Shown here: piece after piece, positions 35,574-45,398 of the stretch
How the letters are laid out: every line of letters begins with the position of its first letter
How positions within the stretch are numbered: the first letter of the stretch is position 1
Assembly (NCBI GenBank): GCA_016788165.1
Contig: JAEUTH010000017.1
Span: 1-64,000 of the forward strand
DNA from: Bacteroidia bacterium
GTDB taxonomy: Bacteria; Bacteroidota; Bacteroidia; AKYH767-A; OLB10
Length of the DNA stretch: 64,000 nucleotides
Direction: 5' to 3'
The notes under the pieces: model-generated
The model's input: the letters and a program-made list of their open reading frames with translations, nothing else
What the model was told of the DNA's origin: nothing
The model's database searches: none
Translations under genes and position numbers: made by a program

Positions 35574-36467
35574 ATGAACACTGCTGCCATAACAACCAAA
35601 CGTGCTTATTTATACATGCACCTAAGTATTTTACTTTGGGGCTTAACAGGCATTTTAGGTAAAGCAATTACATTAGGTTTCGAACAAATTGTGTGGTATC
35701 GGATGTTAATTAGCGCATTGGGTTTGTTTATTTTATTGCGCTATACACAAGCATTTAAGTTGCCCCCTGCAAAAGAAATAGGTAAGCTATATATTGTTGG
35801 CTGTATTATTATGATACACTGGATATTATTTTATGCAGCCATTAAGGTAAGTAACGTTTCAATTACTTTAAGTTGTTTTTCATCCATAACGCTTTTTACG
35901 GCATTACTCGAACCGGTTATAAATAAACAACGCATACAAAGAACAGAAATATTTTTTGCCATTATAATAATTGCCGGCATCTATTTAATTTTTGCTTTTC
36001 AGCGATTGTATGTATGGGGCATTGTTTTAGCTGTACTAAGTGCTTTGTTTGGAAGCTTGTTTACAGTACTAAACAAACGATTATTAAATAATCACAGTGC
36101 AGGCAGCATTACTTTTTATGAATTAACTGCCGGTTTTTTATTGCTTTCAGCATGTTTGCCTTTTTATTTTAACTACACCGGACAAACCTTGGTTTGGCCC
36201 GATTTGCAAAATATGATGTTGCTATTGGTGCTAAGTTTATTATGCACTGTGGTGGCTTTTACTATTTCATTACTGGCACTAAAAAAACTCAGTGCATTTA
36301 CATTAAATTTAGCTGTAAACCTGGAGCCTTTGTATAGCATAGTTTTAGCGATATTAATTTTTGAAGAAGATAAGATGCTAAACACCGGTTTTTATGCCGG
36401 CACTGCCATAATTCTTTTCGCTGTTTTTTTGCATGCATGGCAACAGCGTAATTATTTGACCAAATAA
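35574..36467 (+). CDS. EamA/DMT-family membrane transporter
   Basis: 297 residues with about ten membrane helices in two EamA repeats (about 10-140 and 150-290). The second repeat ends with the NLEPLYSIVLAILIFEED motif common in drug/metabolite transporters of the RhaT/YdcZ-like group. The ATG follows the stop of the TMTC-like gene with no space, so the two are translationally coupled. The substrate is unknown. It is not closely similar to the other EamA protein at 24305-25162. Confidence 0.87.
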   Translation: MNTAAITTKRAYLYMHLSILLWGLTGILGKAITLGFEQIVWYRMLISALGLFILLRYTQAFKLPPAKEIGKLYIVGCIIMIHWILFYAAIKVSNVSITLSCFSSITLFTALLEPVINKQRIQRTEIFFAIIIIAGIYLIFAFQRLYVWGIVLAVLSALFGSLFTVLNKRLLNNHSAGSITFYELTAGFLLLSACLPFYFNYTGQTLVWPDLQNMMLLLVLSLLCTVVAFTISLLALKKLSAFTLNLAVNLEPLYSIVLAILIFEEDKMLNTGFYAGTAIILFAVFLHAWQQRNYLTK

Positions 36468-36538
36468 TTTGGCAGTAAGTGAATGAGTTTGGAAAATAAA
36501 AATTAAATGTATTTTGCAACGGCATTATTTGTACTTCG

Positions 36539-39500
36539 TTGAGTTACGTGAAATTTTTCTTACACTTTAGGCTGCTGCTACTTTTATTTGTTTTTAATGC
36601 AACAATAGGTTTTGGCCAACGATACAATTTCACCAATTATCATATTTCTGATGGTTTGCCTATTAACCATATACTTTGTGTTGAGCAAGTACGTAACGGT
36701 CAACTGTGGATAGGCACCACCCACGGGCTAAGTATTTTTGATGGAAACAACTTTGCTAAACTTAATAATGAGCTCGCTTTAAACACAAATCCAATAAAAT
36801 GTATTAGCCAGGATAATATGGGTAATGTATGGATTGGTACTGCAAACAATGGCTTGTTATGTTACCGTGGTAATAAGCGTAAACAAATTAATATCAATGG
36901 CAACAACTTCAATAGTGTTAATGCAATTGCTGCGGATAGCACGGGCTATTTATGGATTTGTACAAACAATGGTATCTACACAATCAAGGACCAAACAAAC
37001 ATCACCAAACTAAATATTAAAAATTTACCTTCTGATACTATTCATAAAATCATTTGTGATGCAAAGGGCAATGTTTGGATAGCTACCTCAAAAGGATTGG
37101 TTGTTTGTCGTAAAAAACAACCCGATCAGGCAATTAAAATTTATGGCTTAGGCCCCGGTGTGGTAAGCGCAATGTGCTTAGATAACCAAAACAATATTTG
37201 GATAGGCGCACAAAACGATTTGTATAAGTTTGATGGACAGCTTACAAAAGTTCATTTAATTAATCCATTAAGTAATGCAAAAATTACATCAATAACGCAG
37301 GATATAAACGGTCAAATATGGCTTGCAACCAATAACGAAGGAATAGGCAAACTCGTAAAAAATTACATTAAAATGTATGCTGTAAAACATGGCCTTGCCA
37401 ACAACAGAATACAACAAATAAAATCTGACCGTGAAGGTAATTTGTGGATGGCAACTTTAAATGGTCTTAGTAAATTTACAGGCGATAGATTTATTGCTTA
37501 CACAACCAACGAAGGCTTAAGTAATAATGATGTGCTAAGTCTTTTTGTTGCCGACAGTAATCATGTATGGGTTGGCACTAATGCAGGTGGTTTAAATTTA
37601 TTAAGCAACAATAGTTTTACAAAAGTCAGCAATGGCTTTATTAGTCCGGTAACCACTGTTTTTAAAATTATCAGAGATGCAAACTCCAACTACTGGTTTG
37701 CAACATCAAACGGACTTGTTAAGTATAGCGAAGCAACTAAAAAATACAGCAAACCCATCGACAAGCTTGCCAACAAAGTTATCTATACAATATTAGAAGG
37801 CAGTAATGGCAAAATGTATTTTGGTACCGATATGGGTTTATTTGTATTATCTAATCAAGGTTTACAACATATAAGTACAAAAGATGGTTTGGTAAATGAA
37901 AAAATTAAAGTATTGTATGAAGATGATGCCCATACGATTTGGATAGGTACACAAAAAGGTCTTTATTATTTGCTAAATGATAAATTATTTAGTTTTAATA
38001 GCCAATATAAAATTCCATTAGCCCCTGTTACATCTATAATTGCCGATAAGCTGCAACATATTATTTTTACTACTTATGGCATGGGTGCCTACGTTTTTAA
38101 TAAAGACAATGCACAAGCAGGCTGTCAAACTATTTCAACTAAAAACGGACTCAAAAACGATTTGTTATTGTTTGGTTTTATTGACTCCGTAAATCAAATT
38201 TGGTTTGGCGATAGTTATGGATTAAATAAGATTTACTGGCCCGATTTTTTAAAAAAATCAGACTTAAAAATCGAATACTTTAATGCCAGCAATGGATATA
38301 GCGGACTCGAAACCAACACAGCCTGTGCCGACCCTAATGGTGATATTTGGTTTGGATCAGTAAATGGTTTGATGAAATATAATATGGAAAGCAAAAGTCC
38401 GGTTTCTATTACACCATTAATTTCGATAAATAAACTGCAATTGCTCAGACGCGATATTAACTGGCAAGACATCTTTGATAGTTTAGACATTTACACCGGT
38501 TTGCCCAAACGATTGATTTTAAATCACGATCAAAACCATATCGGTTTTTCGTTTCAGGGTATTTATTTAACGGCTCCACAAGAACTGCGTTATTGTTTTA
38601 TGCTTAAAGGGTTTGATGATGATTGGATGCCGCCCACCCAAAGAAATGATGCATACTACGTAAACCTGCAACCGGGCGAATACCTGTTTAAAGTAAAAGC
38701 CAGCGTTAATGGTTATGAGTGGAGCAATCCCACATCGTACTTCTTTATAATTGCCACCCCCTGGTGGAAAACCAAGTTAGCATACTTTTTTTATGCAATC
38801 AGTTTTGTTGGCTTAATTTATAGTTTCTTAAAACATCGCACCAAGAATCTCGAAAACAGTAAAAATGCACTAAGTCAAAAAGTTATCGAACGTACCCGCG
38901 AACTTAACCGTACTAATCTGGAGCTATCAAAAATATCGTTAGTTGCCAGCGAAACAAGTAATGCCGTACTCATATTTAATAGCGATTTAATTTTAGAATA
39001 TGCCAATGCAGGTTTTACTAAAATGACCGGATATCAGATTGATGAATTTGTAAAACTAAGAGGCAATTCCATTTACAAGATTACCTATTTTGAAAAAATT
39101 GAAAACCTTATAACCGAAGCCTTACGGGATAGAAAGTCAATGCAATATGAATCTATGATTACCCGCAAGGATGGAAGTAAAATTTGGAGTGCCACCACAT
39201 TAACGCCCATATTTAATAGCAGTGGTAATTTAAAAAATATTGTACTTATTGATACGGATATTGATAGCATAAAACAAATTGAGCAACAATTAATGCAATC
39301 GTTCGAAGAACGTGGTTTGCTGCTTAAAGAAATTCATCACCGGGTTAAAAACAATCTGCAGATTATTATCAGCCTGTTCAATCTGCAATCAAATTTTATT
39401 GATGATGCAGTTGCATTAAAAGCATTACGCGAAGGTCAAAACCGCATAAAATCAATGGCTTTGGTACATGAGCGGTTTTACCAATCGGAAGGACTTTCAA

Positions 39501-39928
39501 AAATTGATTTCGATGTGTACATACATCGCCTGGCCGAAACCCTTTTCAGTTCATACAATATCAGTTCCGAGAAAATAAAATTAAATATTGAGGCCGAAAA
39601 AATTTCTTTGGATATTGATACAGCTATACCTTGCGGCCTGATATTAAATGAGCTGATAAACAACTCCATAAAACATGCATTTAACGAAAACCAGCAAGGC
39701 GAAATTATTGTGCAGTTTTATAGTTTGAACGAACAAACATGCCGCTTGGTTATTGGCGATAATGGTAAAGGAATGGATGCTGATTTTGATTTCGAAAATG
39801 CCGAAACGTTAGGTATGCAGTTAATAACTGCGCTAACGCAACAAATTGACGGCAAATTGAATATTGAGCATACGAATGGCTTGAAATTTATAATTGATTT
39901 TAAAAAACAATTTGCTGAATTAATTTAA
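36539..39928 (+). CDS. Two-component sensor kinase: beta-propeller, Y_Y_Y, PAS, HisKA_2
   Basis: 1129 residues. Signal peptide (about 1-26), then about 13 regulator-propeller repeats (GxLWIGTxxGL type, about 30-620) forming a periplasmic sensor, a Y_Y_Y domain (about 680-745), one membrane helix (about 757-775), a coiled-coil linker, a PAS domain (about 800-905), and a HisKA_2 kinase domain (EIHHRVKNN at 931-939, His933 or His934) with an HATPase_c domain (NELINNSIKHA, DNGKGMD). It probably reads an extracellular ligand, perhaps a glycan, and phosphorylates the regulator encoded next. No ATG lies near the start: the gene must begin at TTG 36539 or GTG 36548. An 11-codon ATG frame (36507-36542) ends across the TTG. 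Confidence 0.92.
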   Translation: MSYVKFFLHFRLLLLLFVFNATIGFGQRYNFTNYHISDGLPINHILCVEQVRNGQLWIGTTHGLSIFDGNNFAKLNNELALNTNPIKCISQDNMGNVWIGTANNGLLCYRGNKRKQININGNNFNSVNAIAADSTGYLWICTNNGIYTIKDQTNITKLNIKNLPSDTIHKIICDAKGNVWIATSKGLVVCRKKQPDQAIKIYGLGPGVVSAMCLDNQNNIWIGAQNDLYKFDGQLTKVHLINPLSNAKITSITQDINGQIWLATNNEGIGKLVKNYIKMYAVKHGLANNRIQQIKSDREGNLWMATLNGLSKFTGDRFIAYTTNEGLSNNDVLSLFVADSNHVWVGTNAGGLNLLSNNSFTKVSNGFISPVTTVFKIIRDANSNYWFATSNGLVKYSEATKKYSKPIDKLANKVIYTILEGSNGKMYFGTDMGLFVLSNQGLQHISTKDGLVNEKIKVLYEDDAHTIWIGTQKGLYYLLNDKLFSFNSQYKIPLAPVTSIIADKLQHIIFTTYGMGAYVFNKDNAQAGCQTISTKNGLKNDLLLFGFIDSVNQIWFGDSYGLNKIYWPDFLKKSDLKIEYFNASNGYSGLETNTACADPNGDIWFGSVNGLMKYNMESKSPVSITPLISINKLQLLRRDINWQDIFDSLDIYTGLPKRLILNHDQNHIGFSFQGIYLTAPQELRYCFMLKGFDDDWMPPTQRNDAYYVNLQPGEYLFKVKASVNGYEWSNPTSYFFIIATPWWKTKLAYFFYAISFVGLIYSFLKHRTKNLENSKNALSQKVIERTRELNRTNLELSKISLVASETSNAVLIFNSDLILEYANAGFTKMTGYQIDEFVKLRGNSIYKITYFEKIENLITEALRDRKSMQYESMITRKDGSKIWSATTLTPIFNSSGNLKNIVLIDTDIDSIKQIEQQLMQSFEERGLLLKEIHHRVKNNLQIIISLFNLQSNFIDDAVALKALREGQNRIKSMALVHERFYQSEGLSKIDFDVYIHRLAETLFSSYNISSEKIKLNIEAEKISLDIDTAIPCGLILNELINNSIKHAFNENQQGEIIVQFYSLNEQTCRLVIGDNGKGMDADFDFENAETLGMQLITALTQQIDGKLNIEHTNGLKFIIDFKKQFAELI

Positions 39929-40002
39929 CAACTGTATTTCATTTTTATAGATTTGAAACGATTGTTTTAAAACGATATAAGGATAAACTAAAAAATCAGG
40001 TA

Positions 40003-41106
40003 ATGCGTAAGACAAAAATTATTGTAATCGAAGATGAAGTGATTGTAGCAAAGGATATTCAGAAATCACTTATTCAATTGGGCTATGATGTACCCGCTGT
40101 TGCTAATTCCGCTCAGGTTGCTTTCGAAAAAATTGACGAATACGAACCTGATTTGGTTTTTTGTGATATAAAGCTAAAAGGCAGTATTGATGGCATTGAT
40201 ATAGCATCTCGTTTACGTGAAGAGTATCTGATACCGGTTATATTTTTAACCAGTTATGTTGACAAGGAAACACTTGATAGGGCAAAAGTAACCGAACCTT
40301 ATGGCTACATAGTAAAACCATTTAATCAAACCGATTTGGAAACTACAGTTGCCATGGCACTCTATAAATTTGAAAAAGATATGGAGGTGCGCGATAATGA
40401 AAAACGTTTTGCTAATGTGATTAGTAATATTGATGAAGCGATTTGTATTGTGAATTTAGAAGACAAAGTAACATTTTTAAATACCAGAGCTGAGCAGTTG
40501 TTTAAGTTAAGTTTTGCCAACTCTTTAGGACATAATTTGGCGCAACTACTCACAATTAGCCATAATAATTATATGCACGGTGTGGTAAAAATGCCGGTTA
40601 CATTAAATAATGCAACTATAAGCAATGTCCACAATTTACAGCCGGTTTCGTGTAATATAGTTATCTCGCCCATACATGACGAGATAAACCAGTTAATTGG
40701 AAATGCAATTATTATCAGGCCCAATGCATTTGCAAATGAGAGTGAAGTTTTAGCGCCACCGCTATCTAAAGAGAGTGAAGAGGCCATGGTGTTTCAGGAT
40801 AGTTTTTTTGTAAAAAAAGGTTCGGTGCTTGTAAAAGTATTTCTTACCAATATACATTGGATACAAGCCATGGATAATTACGTAGTTATTCAAACCAGTG
40901 CCGATCAGTTTGTTGTACATTCAACCATGCGCAATATTGAAGCAAAATTACCAGCCGAAAATTTTGTGCGCGTGCACCGTTCTTACATTGTGCAAACCGA
41001 TAAAATTACTTCAATGGAAGACAATTCAATTGTGATAAATGATAAGATTATACCGGTAGGTAAATCGTATCGTGATTTGTTTTTAAAACGGTTCAACTTT
41101 TTATAG
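40003..41106 (+). CDS. Response regulator REC - PAS-like - LytTR
   Basis: 367 residues. Receiver domain (1-120) with phospho-acceptor Asp55 (VFCDIKL) and Lys105 (VKPF). A PAS-like middle (about 130-240, AICIVNLEDKVTFLNTRAEQL). A C-terminal LytTR DNA-binding domain (about 265-367, VHRSYIVQTDKI). It should control transcription in answer to the upstream kinase, 74 bp away. A TAGATTTG motif at 39948-39955, 47 bp before the ATG, could give it a separate promoter. Its stop is only 11 bp from the convergent PKD gene. Targets cannot be predicted. Confidence 0.93.
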   Translation: MRKTKIIVIEDEVIVAKDIQKSLIQLGYDVPAVANSAQVAFEKIDEYEPDLVFCDIKLKGSIDGIDIASRLREEYLIPVIFLTSYVDKETLDRAKVTEPYGYIVKPFNQTDLETTVAMALYKFEKDMEVRDNEKRFANVISNIDEAICIVNLEDKVTFLNTRAEQLFKLSFANSLGHNLAQLLTISHNNYMHGVVKMPVTLNNATISNVHNLQPVSCNIVISPIHDEINQLIGNAIIIRPNAFANESEVLAPPLSKESEEAMVFQDSFFVKKGSVLVKVFLTNIHWIQAMDNYVVIQTSADQFVVHSTMRNIEAKLPAENFVRVHRSYIVQTDKITSMEDNSIVINDKIIPVGKSYRDLFLKRFNFL

Positions 41107-41117
41107 CGAAGCCTATC

Positions 41118-44100
41118 TTATCGTAAAAGCATTACGGTTCCGGTATTTCTTAATTTTCCTTTTTCGCTCATGTCAATAAGTTTGCTTCCGTTTTCAAACG
41201 TACCCGAAACTTTCCATACATAAGCACCTTGCGGTAATCCCTTGCCATTCATATCAGTTCCTTGCCATTTGCATTTTGATATGCCGTTTTCAAAAGTGGT
41301 TTCTTCACAAAACCAAACTAACTCGCCAAATGGCGAAAATATTTCTAACTTATAATTTTGTATCGAAGTTCCTTTCGCAAAAAAGCTACGTTCTTCGTCA
41401 TTGCCGTTATCAGGCGATACACTGTTGGGCAAGTATAAAGTGCCTGGCAAGTCAACTAAAAAACATGTTACTGCGGTATCGCTACATTCATTATTATTTC
41501 TGGCAATAAGCATAACGCATCTTTCGCCACTGCTATAATATAAATGCAATGGGTTATGAAATATACTGTTGGTGCCATCATCAAAATCCCAAAAAACGGT
41601 ATTTGCATTAATGCTTAAGTCTTTAAACTGATAATAACCGCTTGGCGAAAACATAATCTGATTAACAACTGTATCAACACTTAGATATGAAAATTGTGCC
41701 TGTGGTTTAGCTTGCACGTTAATATAATGCAATCGGTATAAAGTGTCGAAACAAATACCATTGTTGCCGGCAATAAGCCACACACTATATATGCCACTGT
41801 TGTTATATTGTTGTGGTGGTGGCGCTGCTAGGGTAGATGTTGTTCCATTACCAAAATTCCAATAAAATGTATTTGCATTGCTGCTGCTGTTTTGTGTAAA
41901 AGTAACTACATCGCCAGGGCATATTACCGTATCGCTAGCGCTAAAATTTGTAACTGGTGCAGCATATACATTAATCAACGTATCGCTGCTGCTTTTACAT
42001 CCATATAAATTATTTGCAATTAGCGTAGTTGTAAATGATGTATCGTTATTATAAGTACGTACCGGATTGGTTTGTTGTGAGCTATCTGTAACTCCAAAAT
42101 ACCATTGGTAACTACCGGCTGATACACTTTGGTTTATAAAATTAATTTGTGCAGGCATGGCACACAAGGGTACTTGTGTAAACGTAAAATCAGCAATGGC
42201 AATGGGGCGTATAAACACACTGTTAAAGGTTGTATCGAAACTACAATTATTACCATCGGTAACGGTAAGGGTTACAGCATACATACCTGTATCGCTATAA
42301 ACATAATTTACAGGCGGGTTGTTATTTATGGTTACACCATCGCCCATATTAAAACTGTAAAACACATTGTTGCCAGAGGTTGCCGTTACCGTTATGGGCA
42401 AGCCTAAACATACTTGATTTATAGGTACTGATAAGTTTGCTGTTGGCGTAGGCACAATGGTAACGTTGGTAGTAAACGTATCGCGGCAGCCGTTTAAACT
42501 ATTAGCCACAAGACTAATCTGAAAAATACCGGTTGACGTAAAAACATGTTGTGCGTTAACCGTTGAATCGGGTAGTGAGCCATCGCCAAAGTTCCAGCTA
42601 TAACCGGCACCATTGCCTAGGTTATTAAACTGAACCACACCGTTTACACAATTTACAGGTGCTACCGTAAAAGTATCAACAGGTGGTGGCAAAACTGTTA
42701 TTGTTTTCGAAATCGAATCAATGCCACATTGGTAAGCGTGCATCCAAACGGTATATGTACCGGGCTGTTGGTATGTGTGTGTAACTGTATCGTTACTGGC
42801 AAAATTACCATCACCATAATTCCAGCTAATAGCAGCACCAGGTACCAATAAGCTGGTTACACTTACAAAATTTACCGGTGTGCCCAGGCAAACCGTTTCA
42901 TCTGAAGCATTAAACAAAGCCTTAATAGTACCGGGATGTATGGTATCGGTTACAATCATGGTGTCGCTACCACATTCGTTGTTGGCAATAAGCATAAACG
43001 TATAAACACTATCGGCACTATCGGTGGTTAGTATGTAGTATGGTGCTATGTTGATAGGTATGCCATTCAGATAAAGAGCAAAATTATCAGGTATGCCAGC
43101 CGAGTAATCGTAAAAGTAAACCGTATCAGGTGAACACCCGGTAGTATTTATCAAAGCAAAACCTGCATCGGGGCTGGGGCTTATAACCACACTATCCATA
43201 TAGGTTACTGTACCGCAACAGCTATTTATGGTAGCTTGTATGTAATAGGTTTTAATCAGTGTATCGGTAGCGTATTGATGCGCTGCCGGTGCATAGCTGC
43301 TGTCAATGGTTCCATCTCCAAAATTCCATATATAACTAAAGTTGGTATCTGCAGGTGTTGAAAAACTTACTGAAATGGGCAATGCACTGCAAGCGGTATC
43401 TTTGCTAACTGAAAAATTGGGTATGGCTGAATTAACTACATAAACATTTTGTGTAATGGTATCGAGACAAAAAGGCGATTGTGTATTTTGGAGAATAAGC
43501 GTAATAATATAATTGCCGGTAATTGTATAAGTATGTGTGGTATTGTTTGAAGTAACGGGTGGGGTTAAGTCGCCAAAATCCCAGGTGGCAATGGTGTTTG
43601 CTATGGTATCTTCGAACAAGACAGGTGTATTTACGCAAATGCATGTGGGTATATTAAACGCTGCGGCAGGTGGACTGCTAAGTGTTATCAGCAATGTATC
43701 AATAATGGTACAGCCGCCTGTATTTATAGTATATGTTACAATTGCAGGATTAGCTGTGGCCGAATCGGGATTAAATATTCCCGTATTACTAACAATACCA
43801 TTGCCTTGCCAAAAACCCGTTGCCGGTAATGCGCCACCACTTATGTTTACAGTATCACTATTACTGCATAAATCAATATCGTTACCGGCTGTAATGCCTA
43901 AACCAACAACGTTTACAATAATGGTATCAGATACATCACAACCTGTTGGCCCTGTTGTGAAAATTAAATTATTGGTTGCTGTTTGAGTTGAACCCGGGTT
44001 GAACAAAGCCGGTTGCAAAATGTTTCCATTCCAAGTCCATGTGCCATTTAAGTTGTTCGAAATAATATTTAAATCAATAGGCAAGGCATTTATACAAACC

Positions 44101-45398
44101 GTGCTATCTGTTTTAATATTTGGATTGGGTGGTGGTGTGCTTACAACAAAATTATAGGCATACATTAATGTATCGCATGTGTTTGAAACCTGAATATTAA
44201 ACTGATAATGACCCGTATCGGTAATTTGTGCTATGCCAGCACTATTAATAAGCACAGGCATTCCATTTACCAATAAACTCCAACTGCTATCTAAATTAAA
44301 TGGGCTAAAAGTTACATGGTTGCTTAGGTTTAATGCGTAGTTAACCGGCCATGCCACACAAGTATCGGCAATGGGTGTGTACAAGGCACTTGAGCCTTGT
44401 AAAAAGGTTATGCTATCATTCCATAAACACCAACTACCCGAAAAAAACGGGCTGCAGCAAATCATATCGCCTACCTGCACCTGAAAGCCATACGTATTGG
44501 TGTTAAGTGCAATAAATTGAGGCTGGCTGTCGTTGGGGTTGGATATGCTTACACCTGCCGGATTAACTTGCCAAAGCCATGCATAACCAGCGGTGTTCTG
44601 ACTGTTTACTATTACGCCCATTGTATCAGGTGTGCAACCATTATAATTGGTAAATACCGGATTTAAAACGGGTTTTGCTTTTATATGCATGGTTTGCGAT
44701 GTGCTGGTGGTACCGCATGAATTGCTTTGTGTTAATGTTACTGTATAGGTACCCGGTATCAGATATTGATAGGCTGGCGCTGGTACCGTTACGTTACTGT
44801 TGGTACTATACAAATTAAATACAGTACCATCGCCCATATCCCACGTAATAAAAGTGGTATCAAGCATATCGGCATTAGCGCACCCCAATATTGTAATGGG
44901 CAAGGGCGCATCCTGGCAAATGGTATCCGGTATTTGAAAGCGGCTGTTAGGCAAAAATTTAACCTTAGGATATGTATTAAAAGTATTAGAGCTATAGCCC
45001 AATGCACAGTGCTTAATATAAAAAATGGTTACGGTAGGATTTAAAAAGTTACTGCCATTACTTAAACATGTGTCGGCTTTGAAGTTGTATTTATGATACA
45101 AACAATTGGAAATGTTACCTACTACGGTATCGGTTAAGCCATCTCCCCAACAAACAAAAACCGAGTCGAAAGGTAAGGCTGATGTGGTTGTAATACCAAT
45201 CGAATCGCTAACACAAAAAGCAATACTGCCGCATGAAACCGTAACCCCGGGCAATATTTGTCCACAGGTTGAATCGGAGAGTGAAAATGATGAACCGGGT
45301 GGACAGTTTTGAGCCTTCAGGCCACAGGTTATTATCAACCCAATAAACAAGCAATAAAGTTGCTTGTAACTGATGGTATTAAAAATGTTTGTATGCAA
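41118..45398 (-). CDS. PKD-repeat secreted protein with T9SS type B sorting domain
   Basis: 1426 residues. Signal peptide ending near residue 29 (ITCGLKAQ). About nine PKD or PKD-like domains marked by WxFGDGT variants (ITWDMGDGT near 200, YIWNFGDGT, ISWNYGDGN, YSWNFGDGS, FYWNFGNGT, VFWDFDDGT near 1285). The last about 90 residues are the gliding-motility C-terminal (CHU_C) sorting domain: LYLPNSVSPDNG, YKLEIFSPFGELV, and LPQGAYVWKV. It is expected to be exported by the type IX system and held at the surface. It overlaps the upstream SprF-like gene by 20 bp, so the two are made as a pair. The ligand or role (adhesion, polymer binding) is not visible. Confidence 0.93.
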   Translation of the reverse strand: MHTNIFNTISYKQLYCLFIGLIITCGLKAQNCPPGSSFSLSDSTCGQILPGVTVSCGSIAFCVSDSIGITTTSALPFDSVFVCWGDGLTDTVVGNISNCLYHKYNFKADTCLSNGSNFLNPTVTIFYIKHCALGYSSNTFNTYPKVKFLPNSRFQIPDTICQDAPLPITILGCANADMLDTTFITWDMGDGTVFNLYSTNSNVTVPAPAYQYLIPGTYTVTLTQSNSCGTTSTSQTMHIKAKPVLNPVFTNYNGCTPDTMGVIVNSQNTAGYAWLWQVNPAGVSISNPNDSQPQFIALNTNTYGFQVQVGDMICCSPFFSGSWCLWNDSITFLQGSSALYTPIADTCVAWPVNYALNLSNHVTFSPFNLDSSWSLLVNGMPVLINSAGIAQITDTGHYQFNIQVSNTCDTLMYAYNFVVSTPPPNPNIKTDSTVCINALPIDLNIISNNLNGTWTWNGNILQPALFNPGSTQTATNNLIFTTGPTGCDVSDTIIVNVVGLGITAGNDIDLCSNSDTVNISGGALPATGFWQGNGIVSNTGIFNPDSATANPAIVTYTINTGGCTIIDTLLITLSSPPAAAFNIPTCICVNTPVLFEDTIANTIATWDFGDLTPPVTSNNTTHTYTITGNYIITLILQNTQSPFCLDTITQNVYVVNSAIPNFSVSKDTACSALPISVSFSTPADTNFSYIWNFGDGTIDSSYAPAAHQYATDTLIKTYYIQATINSCCGTVTYMDSVVISPSPDAGFALINTTGCSPDTVYFYDYSAGIPDNFALYLNGIPINIAPYYILTTDSADSVYTFMLIANNECGSDTMIVTDTIHPGTIKALFNASDETVCLGTPVNFVSVTSLLVPGAAISWNYGDGNFASNDTVTHTYQQPGTYTVWMHAYQCGIDSISKTITVLPPPVDTFTVAPVNCVNGVVQFNNLGNGAGYSWNFGDGSLPDSTVNAQHVFTSTGIFQISLVANSLNGCRDTFTTNVTIVPTPTANLSVPINQVCLGLPITVTATSGNNVFYSFNMGDGVTINNNPPVNYVYSDTGMYAVTLTVTDGNNCSFDTTFNSVFIRPIAIADFTFTQVPLCAMPAQINFINQSVSAGSYQWYFGVTDSSQQTNPVRTYNNDTSFTTTLIANNLYGCKSSSDTLINVYAAPVTNFSASDTVICPGDVVTFTQNSSSNANTFYWNFGNGTTSTLAAPPPQQYNNSGIYSVWLIAGNNGICFDTLYRLHYINVQAKPQAQFSYLSVDTVVNQIMFSPSGYYQFKDLSINANTVFWDFDDGTNSIFHNPLHLYYSSGERCVMLIARNNNECSDTAVTCFLVDLPGTLYLPNSVSPDNGNDEERSFFAKGTSIQNYKLEIFSPFGELVWFCEETTFENGISKCKWQGTDMNGKGLPQGAYVWKVSGTFENGSKLIDMSEKGKLRNTGTVMLLR

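Noticed and set aside
41107-41117. Terminator between the LytTR regulator and PKD genes
   Set aside because: Only 11 bp separate two convergent genes and no hairpin is visible.
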